A stretch of DNA of 64,000 nucleotides from Basidiobolus meristosporus CBS 931.73 (Eukaryota > Basidiobolomycota > Basidiobolomycetes > Basidiobolales > Basidiobolaceae). The notes under the pieces were generated by a model. It saw nothing but the letters and a program-made list of their open reading frames with translations. It was not told where the DNA came from and searched no databases. Both the position numbers and the translations under genes were made by a program. Shown here piece by piece: positions 54,352-64,000 of this stretch. The stretch covers positions 62,001 to 126,000 of the forward strand of contig MCFE01000034.1 of assembly GCA_002104905.1 (NCBI GenBank), read 5' to 3'. The first letter of the stretch is position 1; every line of letters starts with the position of its first letter.

Positions 54352-56603
54352 ATGGTGCTGAATCCGGCGAGTGTTGTTCCCGCCGTCATGGGGGGATTCA
54401 TCCTTCTTTTTGGTCTAGCCTCCATGTTCATCAAAGAGAGGCTGTTTCTCTCTGAGGCTTGTAAGTTTAGTGGTCGCCCTCTGTTCGGCCGTCCCTAACT
54501 CTTTTCCCCACCAGTGGTAGCAACGATATTCGGAATCATCATTGGTCCCGTAGGGTTGAATCTTATTGATCCTAACACGTGGGGCGTGCATCCACATACC
54601 TTCACCATGGAATTTGCCAGGATTGTGATTGCTCTACAGGTCAGTATCGTCGACGATCCCGCATGAGCCAGCATAACTAAAGCAAACCCGATTTCAAGGT
54701 GATGGCTGCTGGCGTCAACCTACCCAAGTAAGTAGCCGCCATGTGCGGTAAAGATGCTGCTGCTAACCGTGTCATAGAAAATACGTCTTACGGGAATGGA
54801 AGTCCTTCCTGATCTTCCTGTTTCCTGTCATGACCGTGATGTGGCTGGTGGCCGCTGCGGTATTTCACTGGCTGCTACCGCTGTCGTTTGTATGTTTCGT
54901 ACCCTGTGGCGATCTTGAGTCCAGCCTGGCCTAACGCAGCTGCTTATCTAGCTCGAGTCGCTTTTGCTTGCCGCTTGTATCACCCCTACAGATCCGGTAA
55001 GTGCTAGCTACCATTCCGCACACATCGAAATCCGTCCACCTAAGCCCGGCTCCTAGGTTTTGGCGAATTCCATTGTACAGGGAGGATTTGCTGAGCGATA
55101 TGTCCCCGTTCATCTGAGAGATATCATTGCTGCTGAAAGGTAAGGAAATTCCATTGGGTGGCTTGCTCTGAAGTGTCTCCTGACTTTCGGTATTTATTGC
55201 AGTGGGGCTAACGATGGTAGCAACAAAGATCCCGTGCTTTTCCTCAAAAGTAGACTCTCCTTCTAATCTCTCTATCAGGGCTAGGCTTTCCCTTCCTCTT
55301 CTTTGCCTTTCTCATGCTGAGAAGCAACAGCCCTGGCCAGGCAATCGGCCAGTGGTTGATCACTATATGGGGATACCAGATCGCACTATCTATCTTGATC
55401 GGTTTCGTTGCTGGATTCGCCGCCAGACGGCTACTACACCTTTGCGAGCGGAAACATCTGATAGATAAAGAATCCTTCCTCGTTTTTTCCATCGCTCTGG
55501 CGGTCAGTACAAGTACACTTTAGCGGCGGGTGCTCCGCAGCTCTAACCTCCTATCTTTTAGGTGTTTCTCATGGGCACTGTTACGATGATCCATAGTGAC
55601 GACCTTTTGGCAGTATTTGTCGCTGGGACTACATTTACTTGGGAGTATGGCATATTCTGGGCCTTGTGCGCGACTTGTGATGACTGACTACCTTCCCTTT
55701 AGTGCATGGTTTCGCAAGAAGACAAAAGAGGCGCACCTCCAAGAGGTCATAGATATGATGTTCAATGTGTCATTCTTTGTTTATTTCGGCACCATCATCC
55801 CCTGGAGCACATTTGAGTCGGCATCACTGAATCTCAGTGTACTTCGTCTGGTTGGCATCACCTCATCGATTTTGATTTTCAGAAGGATTCCTGTTGTGCT
55901 GCTGCTCTATCGATTCATCCCTGCGGTCAAGAACTACCGAGAGGCCATTTTCGCCGGATGGTTTGGGCCCGTCGGAGTAGGCGGGTTGTTCTACTGCATG
56001 ATCAGCCTCGAGGAGATGAAGGAGGCCGGACCTAAAGGATACCTATCGGAAATCATCTTTCCGGTGATTTCATTCTTGGTACTGTCCTCAGTCATTGTTC
56101 ACGGGATCACTGTCCCCTTGTTCCATCTGGGTTCGATAGGCACACGAACCCTAACCACATCCAACACAATCGCCAGTCTCGTGAGTCGATTGCCGGTCAT
56201 CCGCCCAGGGCAGGAGATTGTCATTGCTCGAACTTCTGCCGCGCCAGTTATGATCCACAGCGAAGGCTCCCAAAACACTCTATGCTCCAAGACCGTTGAG
56301 AGTAAGCCACCAGGATACGACAGCAAAGAGACCAGTGGCCTTGACAATGGTAAGGCTGTCCTGGGTAAAGTGATATCAGTCCGGGAGTACGATGACGTCG
56401 CTCATCCTCTTGGCTTGAAATCCAACCGAAAATCGCTGGTGGTCATCGAGCATGTGGTGGATGTGGAGGAAAACGAGGTTGACGCAGAGGCATACGAGGA
56501 ATCCACCATTGCTCTTCGGAGTAGTGGCAATTCCTTGGACCCGGACCCAACCGATGTGCAGCAGGTTAGAATTCTGATGGATAACACAAAAGAAAAGCTA
56601 TAG
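54352..56603 (+). CDS. Plasma-membrane-type Na+(K+)/H+ antiporter (Nha1/Sod2 family), paralogue 1
   Basis: This is predicted to exchange cytosolic Na+ or K+ for H+ across a membrane, in salt and pH homeostasis. Ten exons: 54352-54460, 54515-54639, 54699-54727, 54778-54889, 54952-54996, 55057-55139, 55203-55216, 55279-55502, 55562-55644, 55703-56603. All introns are GT-AG and phases agree, giving 574 codons. The start MVLNPASVVPAVMGGF matches paralogue 2. About 12 hydrophobic segments are expected (CPA1, Na_H_Exchanger domain). Key motifs are TPTDP (136-140), SGANDG (168-173, on a 14-nt exon) and IHSDDLLAVFVAG with Asp260-Asp261, the acidic pair of fungal antiporters. A polar, acidic C-terminal tail of about 150 residues follows VPLFHLG. 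Exon structure is inferred, not shown by transcripts. Confidence 0.93.
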
Positions 56604-57714
56604 ATACTGTAGAATACCCCTCCCCCCCCAAAAAAAACAGCCATCCCCCACCAAAAATATCTTAATGCCAGAGAAGTTTCTAAAGAAAAATCGAGTTTAC
56701 CTTCGAGTCTCAGAAGCGTGATCTTGTACATTGTATAGTACGTGTCGCAAACTTCTCATAAAAATCCCCGAGACTTTGTACTTCAAAATATATGCTGGTC
56801 TTGCTTACATGTATAGGTACGATTTGGCTTCAGTGAGTATTCTGGTGGTGTATGTACGTATGTACGTATATCTAGAATAACTGTAGGAGCTCTTGGGAAA
56901 TGAGGTTCACAACGCATTATCGTAATATGATTCCCTACATTAATCGTAACTGTGGTCTATACAAAAGGCCACGGTTAGATAACTTTCAGTGCTGCCTTTA
57001 TTCAGTTTTCTCATTCGTTAATTTGGAGTTATACTAAAGACTGTCTAAAAATGAAGCCCTTTTCGCATATTTTTAGATCAACTAGAACAAACCAATCAGA
57101 CATTTTTATAAACCTGTTTTGGTGGAGCAGTCTTATAGAATTAACCAGATGGTGACAACATATTCGCGACCACTACCACACTCGCTAAAATTCCTTGGCC
57201 GGAAACTTCAACCCTAAGCGATGGATTCCTTGGAATGCTTTAACCGTCCAGTCTCATCAATCGAGCATATGGCTTGACTTCGTGCCGTAGCGCTTTGTCT
57301 TACCAAAACCACAACTCATCCACAATCCAGCGATTGTGCGACATATTCCAAGATCAATCAACTATTCAAGAAACGAGATTGCACCAATAAGTACTCTGCC
57401 AGGATTCCAATCATCTTGGGAGATTGGGGGCCTCCAATCTCCCAACCGACCCACTGTGTAATCGAAATGTAGAATTCCTGCACAAACTTAATCAAAGCTG
57501 CTTAAGGATATAGCATTATTTTCGGATGGATGGCGGATTCACAGTTTTGTAGTTGGAAACAACTTTCCAAGAATCCTTTGCAGCGCTGATCTCATTCTAC
57601 TGATTCTCCAGATACCCGTTTGCTGATAGACACAGTGGAGAGGTGCTTTGTCTTCCACATACTACTCCGAATACTCTTTTTACCTTTGATCTTGAACAAT
57701 ATCGTTTCTCAGGG
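56604..57714. other. Intergenic region
   Basis: No coding sequence or transposon is recognised. It includes a C/A homopolymer run just after the antiporter stop (56617-56637) and a short repeat of GTACGTAT near 56853-56867. The part near 57600-57714 should hold the promoter of the LisH-WD40 gene. Confidence 0.4.
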
Positions 57715-60252
57715 ATGAGCATCACGAGTGAAGAAGTTAATTATCTGATCTATCGATACTTGAAGGAATCTGGTAAGTTCGTTGAAAGACCCGTAATATT
57801 CAACTTAATACCCCTCGTAGTCTCGCGCACCGCGTGACCCCGAGTACTCCGTAGTGTGGATTGCACTGTAGCGTTCGAGTTCAAGCGAGTGCTAGCATTC
57901 GCGTCTCTAGCCCGAAATCTACCCCACCTCCTATCAAACTCCGCAATCCTCCACCACACCACCACTTTGCTAACTCCTCCTCTCTGTTTCTCTCAGGTTT
58001 CGAACATTCCACCTTCGCTTTTGAACATGAAACGCACATCCACAAATCAGAGCTAAAAGATCTCGATGTGTCCCCAGGGACACTGATTAATATTCTACAG
58101 AAGGGACTTCAGTACATGAGCATTGAGGTTCACCTTAACGAGGCAAGTTTGCATCTATCAGTTAGCAGGCAGCTGTACTGACTCACCGCTTCCGCCGGTG
58201 ATAATAGGATGGCACTGAACGCGAATGCTCAGCCCCCTTCTCCCTACTCGCTCCTCACAAATGTGAAAAACCAACGAAAAAGCATAAGAGGGAGGATTCT
58301 TCCAGCAAAAGAGAGGAGATTCAAATCAAAAAGGAACGCCGAGAAGAAAGAAAACTTCAAAAGGAACGCGAAAGACGCGCCAAAAAGGAGTCCATAGAAG
58401 CCCAAGAATCTGATCTCATGGAGGCCGATATACGTAAAGACACCGACTTGATAGAGCAATCAGGTACTCTTCCTTTGCTCGTTCGTCTTAGCCAAGCCGT
58501 CTCTCATCTTATCACGCACAGACTCACTTCCCAATGGCGATTCATCTAACAAAGTGGTATCGAGCCGTGATGTTAGCATTCTGAACGGTCATGAATCTGA
58601 GGTAATGGAGAGCCCAGTGATTTCACGCTCCCTTTTATTTGCTCTTGTAAACTTACGGAATCTCCTGAAGGTTTTTGTCTGCTCTTGGAACCCAACCAAC
58701 CCTAACCTTGTCGCCTCTGGGTAAGAATACATCAACCAGTATATAGCCAGATGCATATTTGCTAATCAACCCTCTTGGATTGTAGCTCCGGTGATGCCAC
58801 AGCTCGTATCTGGACTATCCCGAGTACAAAGAGCAAGGAGCTCATCGCCCCAGTAATCCTGAAGCATCTCCCTACCATGAACAGCAACAAAGACGTCACC
58901 ACACTAGATTGGAATGTAAGCAAGCCAGCGTAATCGGTCAGAATCATGTCTTCCTAACACCTCTCTCAGCCCTCGGGAACGCTATTAGCTACCGGATCAT
59001 ACGACGGCCAGGCCCGGATTTGGACGCAAAAGGGTATGATTTGAACACCCAGGATGAGTGCAAGCAGCCTTTACTGAACTAGCAGGAAATATCATTAGGA
59101 GAGTTGCGCCACCGCATGTTGAAGCACCGCGGGCCGATCTTTTCGTTGAAATGGAACAAAAGGGGAAATCTACTCTTGAGTGGTAGTGTCGATCACACCA
59201 CTATCCTTTGGGATGCCTCCAACGGGGAATTCAAGCAGCAGTTCAGCTTCCATACAGGTATCTTGGTCGTCGAACAGCGGCTTCAAACGTATCGGCACAC
59301 CTAACGCTTCTACTGAAAGCACCCACGTTGGATGTTGACTGGCTGGATGATGAGATCTTCGCCACTTGCTCCACCGACAAGACCATTCAGATATGCCAAG
59401 TAGGCCAAAACACTCCAGTGAAAACATTCCGGGGCCATCAGGTAGTACTTGTTCATTGTCGAGGAAAGGGGGCCTACTCTAATGAGATCAACCCGTGTAG
59501 GACGAAGTAAACACAGTGAAATGGGACCCGTCAGGCCAGTTTTTGGCCTCTTGCTCCGATGACTTTACAGCAAAGGTTGGTACCCAACCAGACTTACCCC
59601 ACGCCCTTCTGGGCACTCATACCTCGACTTCCTCAGATCTGGTCACTCTCGCGAGATACGTTTGTTCACGATTTTAGAGGGCACGGGAAAGAGATCTACA
59701 CCATTAGGTGGTCACCCACCGGACCGAACACCGACCAGCCCAATGCCAAGAGAATTCTGGCCACGTAATAATGCTTTTTCGGCGGGATGTGATGGAGGTG
59801 GTGAGCTGACAGCCTTTCAATTTAGTGCATCCTTCGATTCCACCGTGCGGCTGTGGGATATCGAGAACGGTAGCTGCCTGTATACGCTCGCCAAGCACGC
59901 GGAGCCGGTCTATTCGGTCTCATTCAGCCCCGATGGAAAGTACATCGCGAGCGGGTCATTCGATCAGTCGATCAACATCTGGTCCGTCAAAGTAAGTGGC
60001 GTCCCCTTGGCCCTTCCCCCAGGGCTGTCTTCCCATTCCCTGGATTCACCCAAATTACGTAGGATGGAGCGCTGGTCAAAACATACCGAGGCAAAGGAGG
60101 GATTTTTGAAGTTAGCTGGAATTCTACTGGAGATAAACTTGCCGCGTGTTTATCCGACAACACGGTAAGGCTGGCTACCTCACTTGTAGTCCATTCAGCC
60201 ATCTAATCCCCTCTCACCCCACCAGGTAACGATTGTAGACATCCGAATGTGA
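57715..60252 (+). CDS. LisH-WD40 co-repressor subunit (TBL1/SIF2 family)
   Basis: Homologues (yeast Sif2 in Set3C, animal TBL1 in NCoR/SMRT) are nuclear scaffolds for histone deacetylases. Fourteen exons: 57715-57772, 57997-58142, 58208-58463, 58522-58601, 58671-58720, 58786-58915, 58970-59033, 59099-59257, 59320-59441, 59501-59575, 59637-59764, 59826-59991, 60063-60164, 60226-60252. They give 520 codons with consistent phases. A LisH domain opens the protein ([20 protein letters not shown]) and [20 protein letters not shown] follows. A Lys/Glu/Arg-rich linker spans about 75-150. Seven to eight WD40 repeats run from about 174 ([67 protein letters not shown]). Intron 2 has a GC donor; intron 1 is 224 nt. 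The acceptor at 59098 was chosen because earlier AGs break the frame. Confidence 0.93.
58143..58207 (+). other. GC-AG intron in the LisH-WD40 gene
   Basis: The donor reads GAG/GCAAGT and the acceptor TAATAG/GAT. No GT donor nearby keeps the frame, while this choice joins VHLNE to DGTERE in phase 0. GC donors with an otherwise perfect AG/GCAAGT match to U1 are the recognised minor class of U2 introns. Confidence 0.82.
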
Positions 60253-60518
60253 GATTTTCAAACCATTTCGAAGAGATACTGATTGTAGATTTTGTAATGG
60301 CAAATATGATTAAGTGATGTTATAATATAAAGCCAGAAAATTCGATTTGATAAACCTTTTTTTGTTACAAATTGGGGTTGGGTACAATGGATGATGGATA
60401 TTTAGTGTATAAACCGAATTTGGGCTTCTAACTTAGGATTGCAAATTTACAACTATGTTGGTGAATAGGATGTGGAAAAGTGTGGGGGTCGTGTGGATCT
60501 CTAATATGATGATCCTTA
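60253..60518. terminator. Convergent 3' regions of the LisH-WD40 and antiporter 2 genes
   Basis: 266 bp separate the stop codons of two genes read toward each other. The region is AT-rich, with AATATAAAG near 60325 on the + strand, which could act in 3'-end formation. I see no exact AATAAA in a defined position, so the poly(A) sites are not placed. Confidence 0.35.
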
Positions 60519-62842
60519 CTACCTCTCGGATGTTGCTGGGTGTACGATGATATTGGTAAGTCCCGGATGGTGCTCTTGTTGTGCTGAGGGCGACGACGGG
60601 GGATTCTCCTCGGTGAGCAGGTCCTCTTCATCGCTCAAGAATTCATCCCTCTCTTCGTGCTCGATGATAATGATGGACTTCTTGCGGCAGTTTCCTTGAG
60701 TAGCCACTGACGTAAGGCCCAGCTCCTCCTCTTCGTACTCCCCCACCGCCACCACCCTTCCTACGAAGGAACGAGACGAGCGGATGGATCTGAGGGACTT
60801 TGGTCTCCCTGCAGTGTGTTTTGACTCGCCCAAGTGCACCTTCGGAATCTCTTTACCCTTCTGTGTGGTGAGACTTGCAAGGGTATTGGTAGAGGGGTAT
60901 TGGCCTCTTTGGACAACAATTTCAGTGCCTTGTCTGATAGTTGGCAATCTCCCGACGATGTTGGCGATGGTAGACGAGTTGGTGAGGGTGCGTTTGCCAA
61001 TGGTGGTAAGATGGAACAATGGAACCGTCACACCATGAACAACTACCGAGGACAGGACAAGGAAGCTCACCACCGGGAAGATCACCTTCTTGACATATCC
61101 ATTGGGATCGTATTTCTCCATCTCCTCGATCCCTATCATGCAGTAAAACAGTGCGCCAACTCCAATTGGGCCAAACCAGCCGGCAAAGATCGCCTCCCTG
61201 TAGTTCTTGATGGCTGGGATCCAACGAGACAGCAGCACTACCACAGGCAGTCTTCTTAGCACAAGAACGATCAATGCGATAAGCGCAAGGCGCCACACGC
61301 TAAGGCCCAACGCGGGTACCTCGAATGAGGCCCAAGGGATGATAGTTCCAAAATAAACGAAGAACGATATGTTGAACATCATATCAATCACCTCCTGGAA
61401 ATGGGCTTCCTTTGTTGCTTTGCGGAACCAATCACTAAATATCACAAACCGGCTGTTAGTCTACTGCCATGGGATGGACTGAATCCAATGGTGCTACACA
61501 TACTCCCAAGTGAACGAGTTGCCCGCCACAAACACGCACAGCAGATCGTCGCTATTGATCATCTTCACACACCCCATAAGACAGAGCTACGTGAGAAAGC
61601 CAGTATTAGCGATTGGATCTAGATGTACATTCATATGAATATGCGGGATAATTTATATCCATGTGCGTACCGTTAAAGCAATAGAGAATACTAAGAACGA
61701 TTCCTTATCCACAAGCTCGCGTGTCTCTGAGAAATATAGAAGCTTTCGGGCAATATAACCAACAATGGCACCAATGGCGATTGAGAGTAGGATTTGATAC
61801 GCCCAAATCATATAGAACCATTTCCCTATTGCCTCTCCGGTCGTTGGCTCAACCAACATATAGATTGCGAAGAATAAGTACGGGAATCCGAGACCTTTGA
61901 AAATGAAAGACAATTTAATAAGGCGCGAATTGTTTGCGATAACAATCGCTCTGTACCATCGTTTGCTCCACTATCAAATAGATATTCTGGTTAGAATCTC
62001 CTCCGCCAATGATCAATGAATTCCACTTCACATACCTTTCCGCCGAAATGATGTCTCTGGTGTGTACGGGAACATGTGATTCGGCGAACCTTCCTTTGAC
62101 GATCGAGTTGGCCAATACCTACAAAGCATGGGTAATAAATTTAGTGGATTGCTATACAAACCAGCCTCTCCTATCAAAACTACTTACCGGATCAGTTGGG
62201 GTCACACAAGCACCGATGAGCAATGCCTCGAGCTAGGTTCACACAAAACGTTAACAATGCATCGCGGCAGGATCCAAATATCCCATACTTACGAAGCTGA
62301 GTGGTAATAGCAAGTACAGTGCTCCAGCGCTAACCAGCCACATTACAAACATGACGGGTAACAAAAGAACAGTAAGAGATTTCCACTCTCTGAACAGGTA
62401 TGCCCTAAAAGAAAAATGGTAGCTTGGTTATTCCCGTTCGATCTCTGCAAAAGATATACGTTACTACTCACTTGGGCAAATTTACACCTGCCGCCATAAC
62501 CTTTGATAGGTGAAAGATGTCAGTGGGCACCCAATATTTGCATAGGAATGTTCCAAGACTTACCTGGATGGCGATAACAACCCGGGCAAACTCCATGGTT
62601 AGCTTTGAGCTGTCTCCCCAGAGTCCTGGGTCGACCAAGTTGAGTGCCTCCGGCCCGATAGCGATACCAAACAGGGTAGCAACCACTGCACAATATTAGA
62701 CTGGTGAAGCCGCTGTATATGAACACAAGGACTTACAAGCTTCGGAGAGAAAGAGCCACTCCTTAATCACAAGGGACATTAGGCCGAAAACCACGATAAA
62801 TCCGCCAAGGACGGCTGGCACAACGGTTACAGGATCTAGCAT
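60519..62842 (-). CDS. Plasma-membrane-type Na+(K+)/H+ antiporter (Nha1/Sod2 family), paralogue 2
   Basis: Same role as paralogue 1. Exons in reading order: 62842-62737, 62685-62564, 62500-62472, 62404-62293, 62232-62188, 62118-62036, 61970-61957, 61894-61671, 61586-61504, 61434-60519. They give 577 codons, all introns GT-AG. The start MLDPVTVVPAVLGGF aligns with paralogue 1. Motifs are TPTDP (134-138), SGANDG (166-171, again on a 14-nt exon), INSDDLLCVFVAG (Asp258-Asp259), WFRKATKEAHFQEVIDMMFN and REAIFAGWFGPIGVG. The tail after VPLFHLTTIG is basic then acidic (RSIRSSRSFVGRVVAVGEYE, FLSDEEDLLTEE) and differs from paralogue 1 except for GRVVAVGEYE/GKVISVREYD and the KKSIIIIEHE/RKSLVVIEHV block, both probably regulatory. 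Confidence 0.93.
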
Positions 62843-64000
62843 TCAAAATAGTGTGTGCAAGGAAGGGTGAAGAATTTTCGTCACGAAACGAGGAAAATAT
62901 GAAGTCAATGAAGCTAGGCAAAGTGGGAAAATCATATGGATGCTGGGTATTTATAGGAGTGGCTACAATGGAGATGCAATCGACGGAAACATGTCTATAT
63001 ACTGATCCGATGGAATAAGGAAATCCACAGGCTCAGTATATCCGCACTGGCTGTATTAATTCGGTGATAGGCAAGTAGAGGCGGTACAAATCTCAAGATC
63101 GTGGTTTGCATGATGTTCCCATGGTCACTCTTCGGCAAACAGCAAATTACTCAAAAGATTATGTAATAACAATACTCACTGTTTCAGCAATAATGACAAC
63201 AGCGAAGTAATATTGATGTTCCTCGACATTTGCGTCACTGAGGTTTCACTTGCCCATGCTCATGCTTTCCCAGAATGAACCAAGGCCGATGGCCCAGTTG
63301 CCCCAGTCACCGCTCGCAACCATGCTAGAATGGACTAGTCAGAAATCAAGGAATAAAAGATTGCATCATGGCCGAATCCGATTGATCGGGTCAATTACCA
63401 ACGACGATCCATTCTATAATCGATCGATGCTGTAATGCGGAGATCTCAGTAGGTACCGAGTGACAATAGAAATAGCTTCTCCCATTTAAACATTGTTAGA
63501 CTCGGATTCAGCTTATTTCGCTCGGGTTTGCGGTCACTTTTAATGCCCGCCAATTGCTTTTATTAGGGAATTCAACAAAGGTTGATTAGATACATGAGAT
63601 ATGTATAATTGAAATTCCATTCAAGAATGGAGTTTCCGAAATCCATTGGTTGGTTGAAGGCGGTCACACGATTTAAGAATCAATCTCGCTAGACTCTTTT
63701 AGTCAAAGATCCTAGAATGGCTCAAACCTCCGACCTCCCAATTTGGTCTCTTAAGTTCGAAGAAATCCTGTTCGTTGTTGGGTCAGGAAAACCCGCTTTA
63801 GGGAAATCTTTTGCTGCGACCCTTTTTTGGCGGTTCTCGGCAACCAGATTTTCTCAAGATTTGTTTGGACCGGATGGTACCATGGTGGTTGGAATTGCGT
63901 GAATGCTAAGTTTGTTAAATTTAGCTAATCTTAATCTCCATCATTTTGGACCTCATCAGATAGCGCTAAATTTACCTACCCATCGACCCCGGGGCAGGAT
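62843..64000. other. Region upstream of antiporter 2
   Basis: No gene is convincingly visible. A 61-codon plus-strand frame at 63717-63902 has no recognisable product. The first few hundred bases beyond 62842 should hold the antiporter 2 promoter. CpG content is normal and no transposon is seen. Confidence 0.4.

Noticed and set aside
55217-55278. Reading the antiporter frame through as a longer exon 7
   Set aside because: The continuation after GANDG contains in-frame stops, whereas splicing at 55217/55278 gives GANDGLGFPFLFF with the same structure as paralogue 2.
63717-63902. Small plus-strand gene MAQTSDLPIWSLKFEEILFV...
   Set aside because: It has only 61 codons, no homology I recognise, no visible introns and no supporting context. 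It is probably a chance frame.
1-64000. CRISPR arrays, bacterial operons, rRNA or tRNA genes
   Set aside because: No regularly spaced short repeats, ribosome-binding sites, rRNA segments or tRNA cloverleaf sequences were seen. The introns show eukaryotic gene structure.

Overview
The window looks like an ascomycete (filamentous, Pezizomycotina-type) nuclear genome. The evidence is three intron-rich genes with 45-224 nt spliceosomal introns, fungal Nha1/Sod2-type antiporters, a TBL1/SIF2 homologue, and fungal-type Copia, Gypsy and Tnp2 (Plavaka/CACTA-like) elements. The species cannot be named from the sequence; a transposon-rich, DNA-methylating lineage such as truffle-like Pezizomycetes would fit (inference).

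Positions 1-53127 are a nested graveyard of mobile elements, AT-rich and almost free of CpG. I recognise these families (labels are mine). Copia-1 has a 369-bp LTR. Copia-2 has a ~349-bp LTR. Gypsy-1 has a 368-bp LTR and 4-bp target duplications (TSDs). Gypsy-2 is a second, divergent Ty3-type element. Plv-1 is a Tnp2 DNA transposon with a divergently read accessory gene. FB-1 is a 732-bp near-perfect palindrome with 3-bp ATT duplications. LTR-C (529 bp) and LTR-D (698 bp) are seen only as solo or partial LTRs. The most complete copies are Copia-1 at 18942-23997, Gypsy-1 at 26571-31508 and Copia-2 at 47235-53127. All carry stops or frameshifts, so none looks autonomous. Many insertions can be ordered in time because the TSDs and the interrupted host elements are both visible.

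Positions 53128-64000 are normal gene space, GC-balanced with abundant CpG. A Na+/H+ antiporter gene lies at 54352-56603 (+, 10 exons, 574 codons). A LisH-WD40 co-repressor subunit gene lies at 57715-60252 (+, 14 exons, 520 codons). A second Na+/H+ antiporter gene lies at 60519-62842 (-, 10 exons, 577 codons). The two antiporters are paralogues with the same exon architecture, including a 14-nt micro-exon, in inverted orientation on either side of the WD40 gene. The three genes do not form one pathway: the antiporters act in cation/pH homeostasis at a membrane and the WD40 protein in histone-deacetylase co-repressor function.

The points most worth follow-up are the Plv-1 accessory gene, the FB-1 palindrome family, the internal initiator-tRNA-Met primer sites of both Copia families, the 2270-bp Gypsy-1 inverted repeat, and the abrupt CpG boundary near 53.1 kb.
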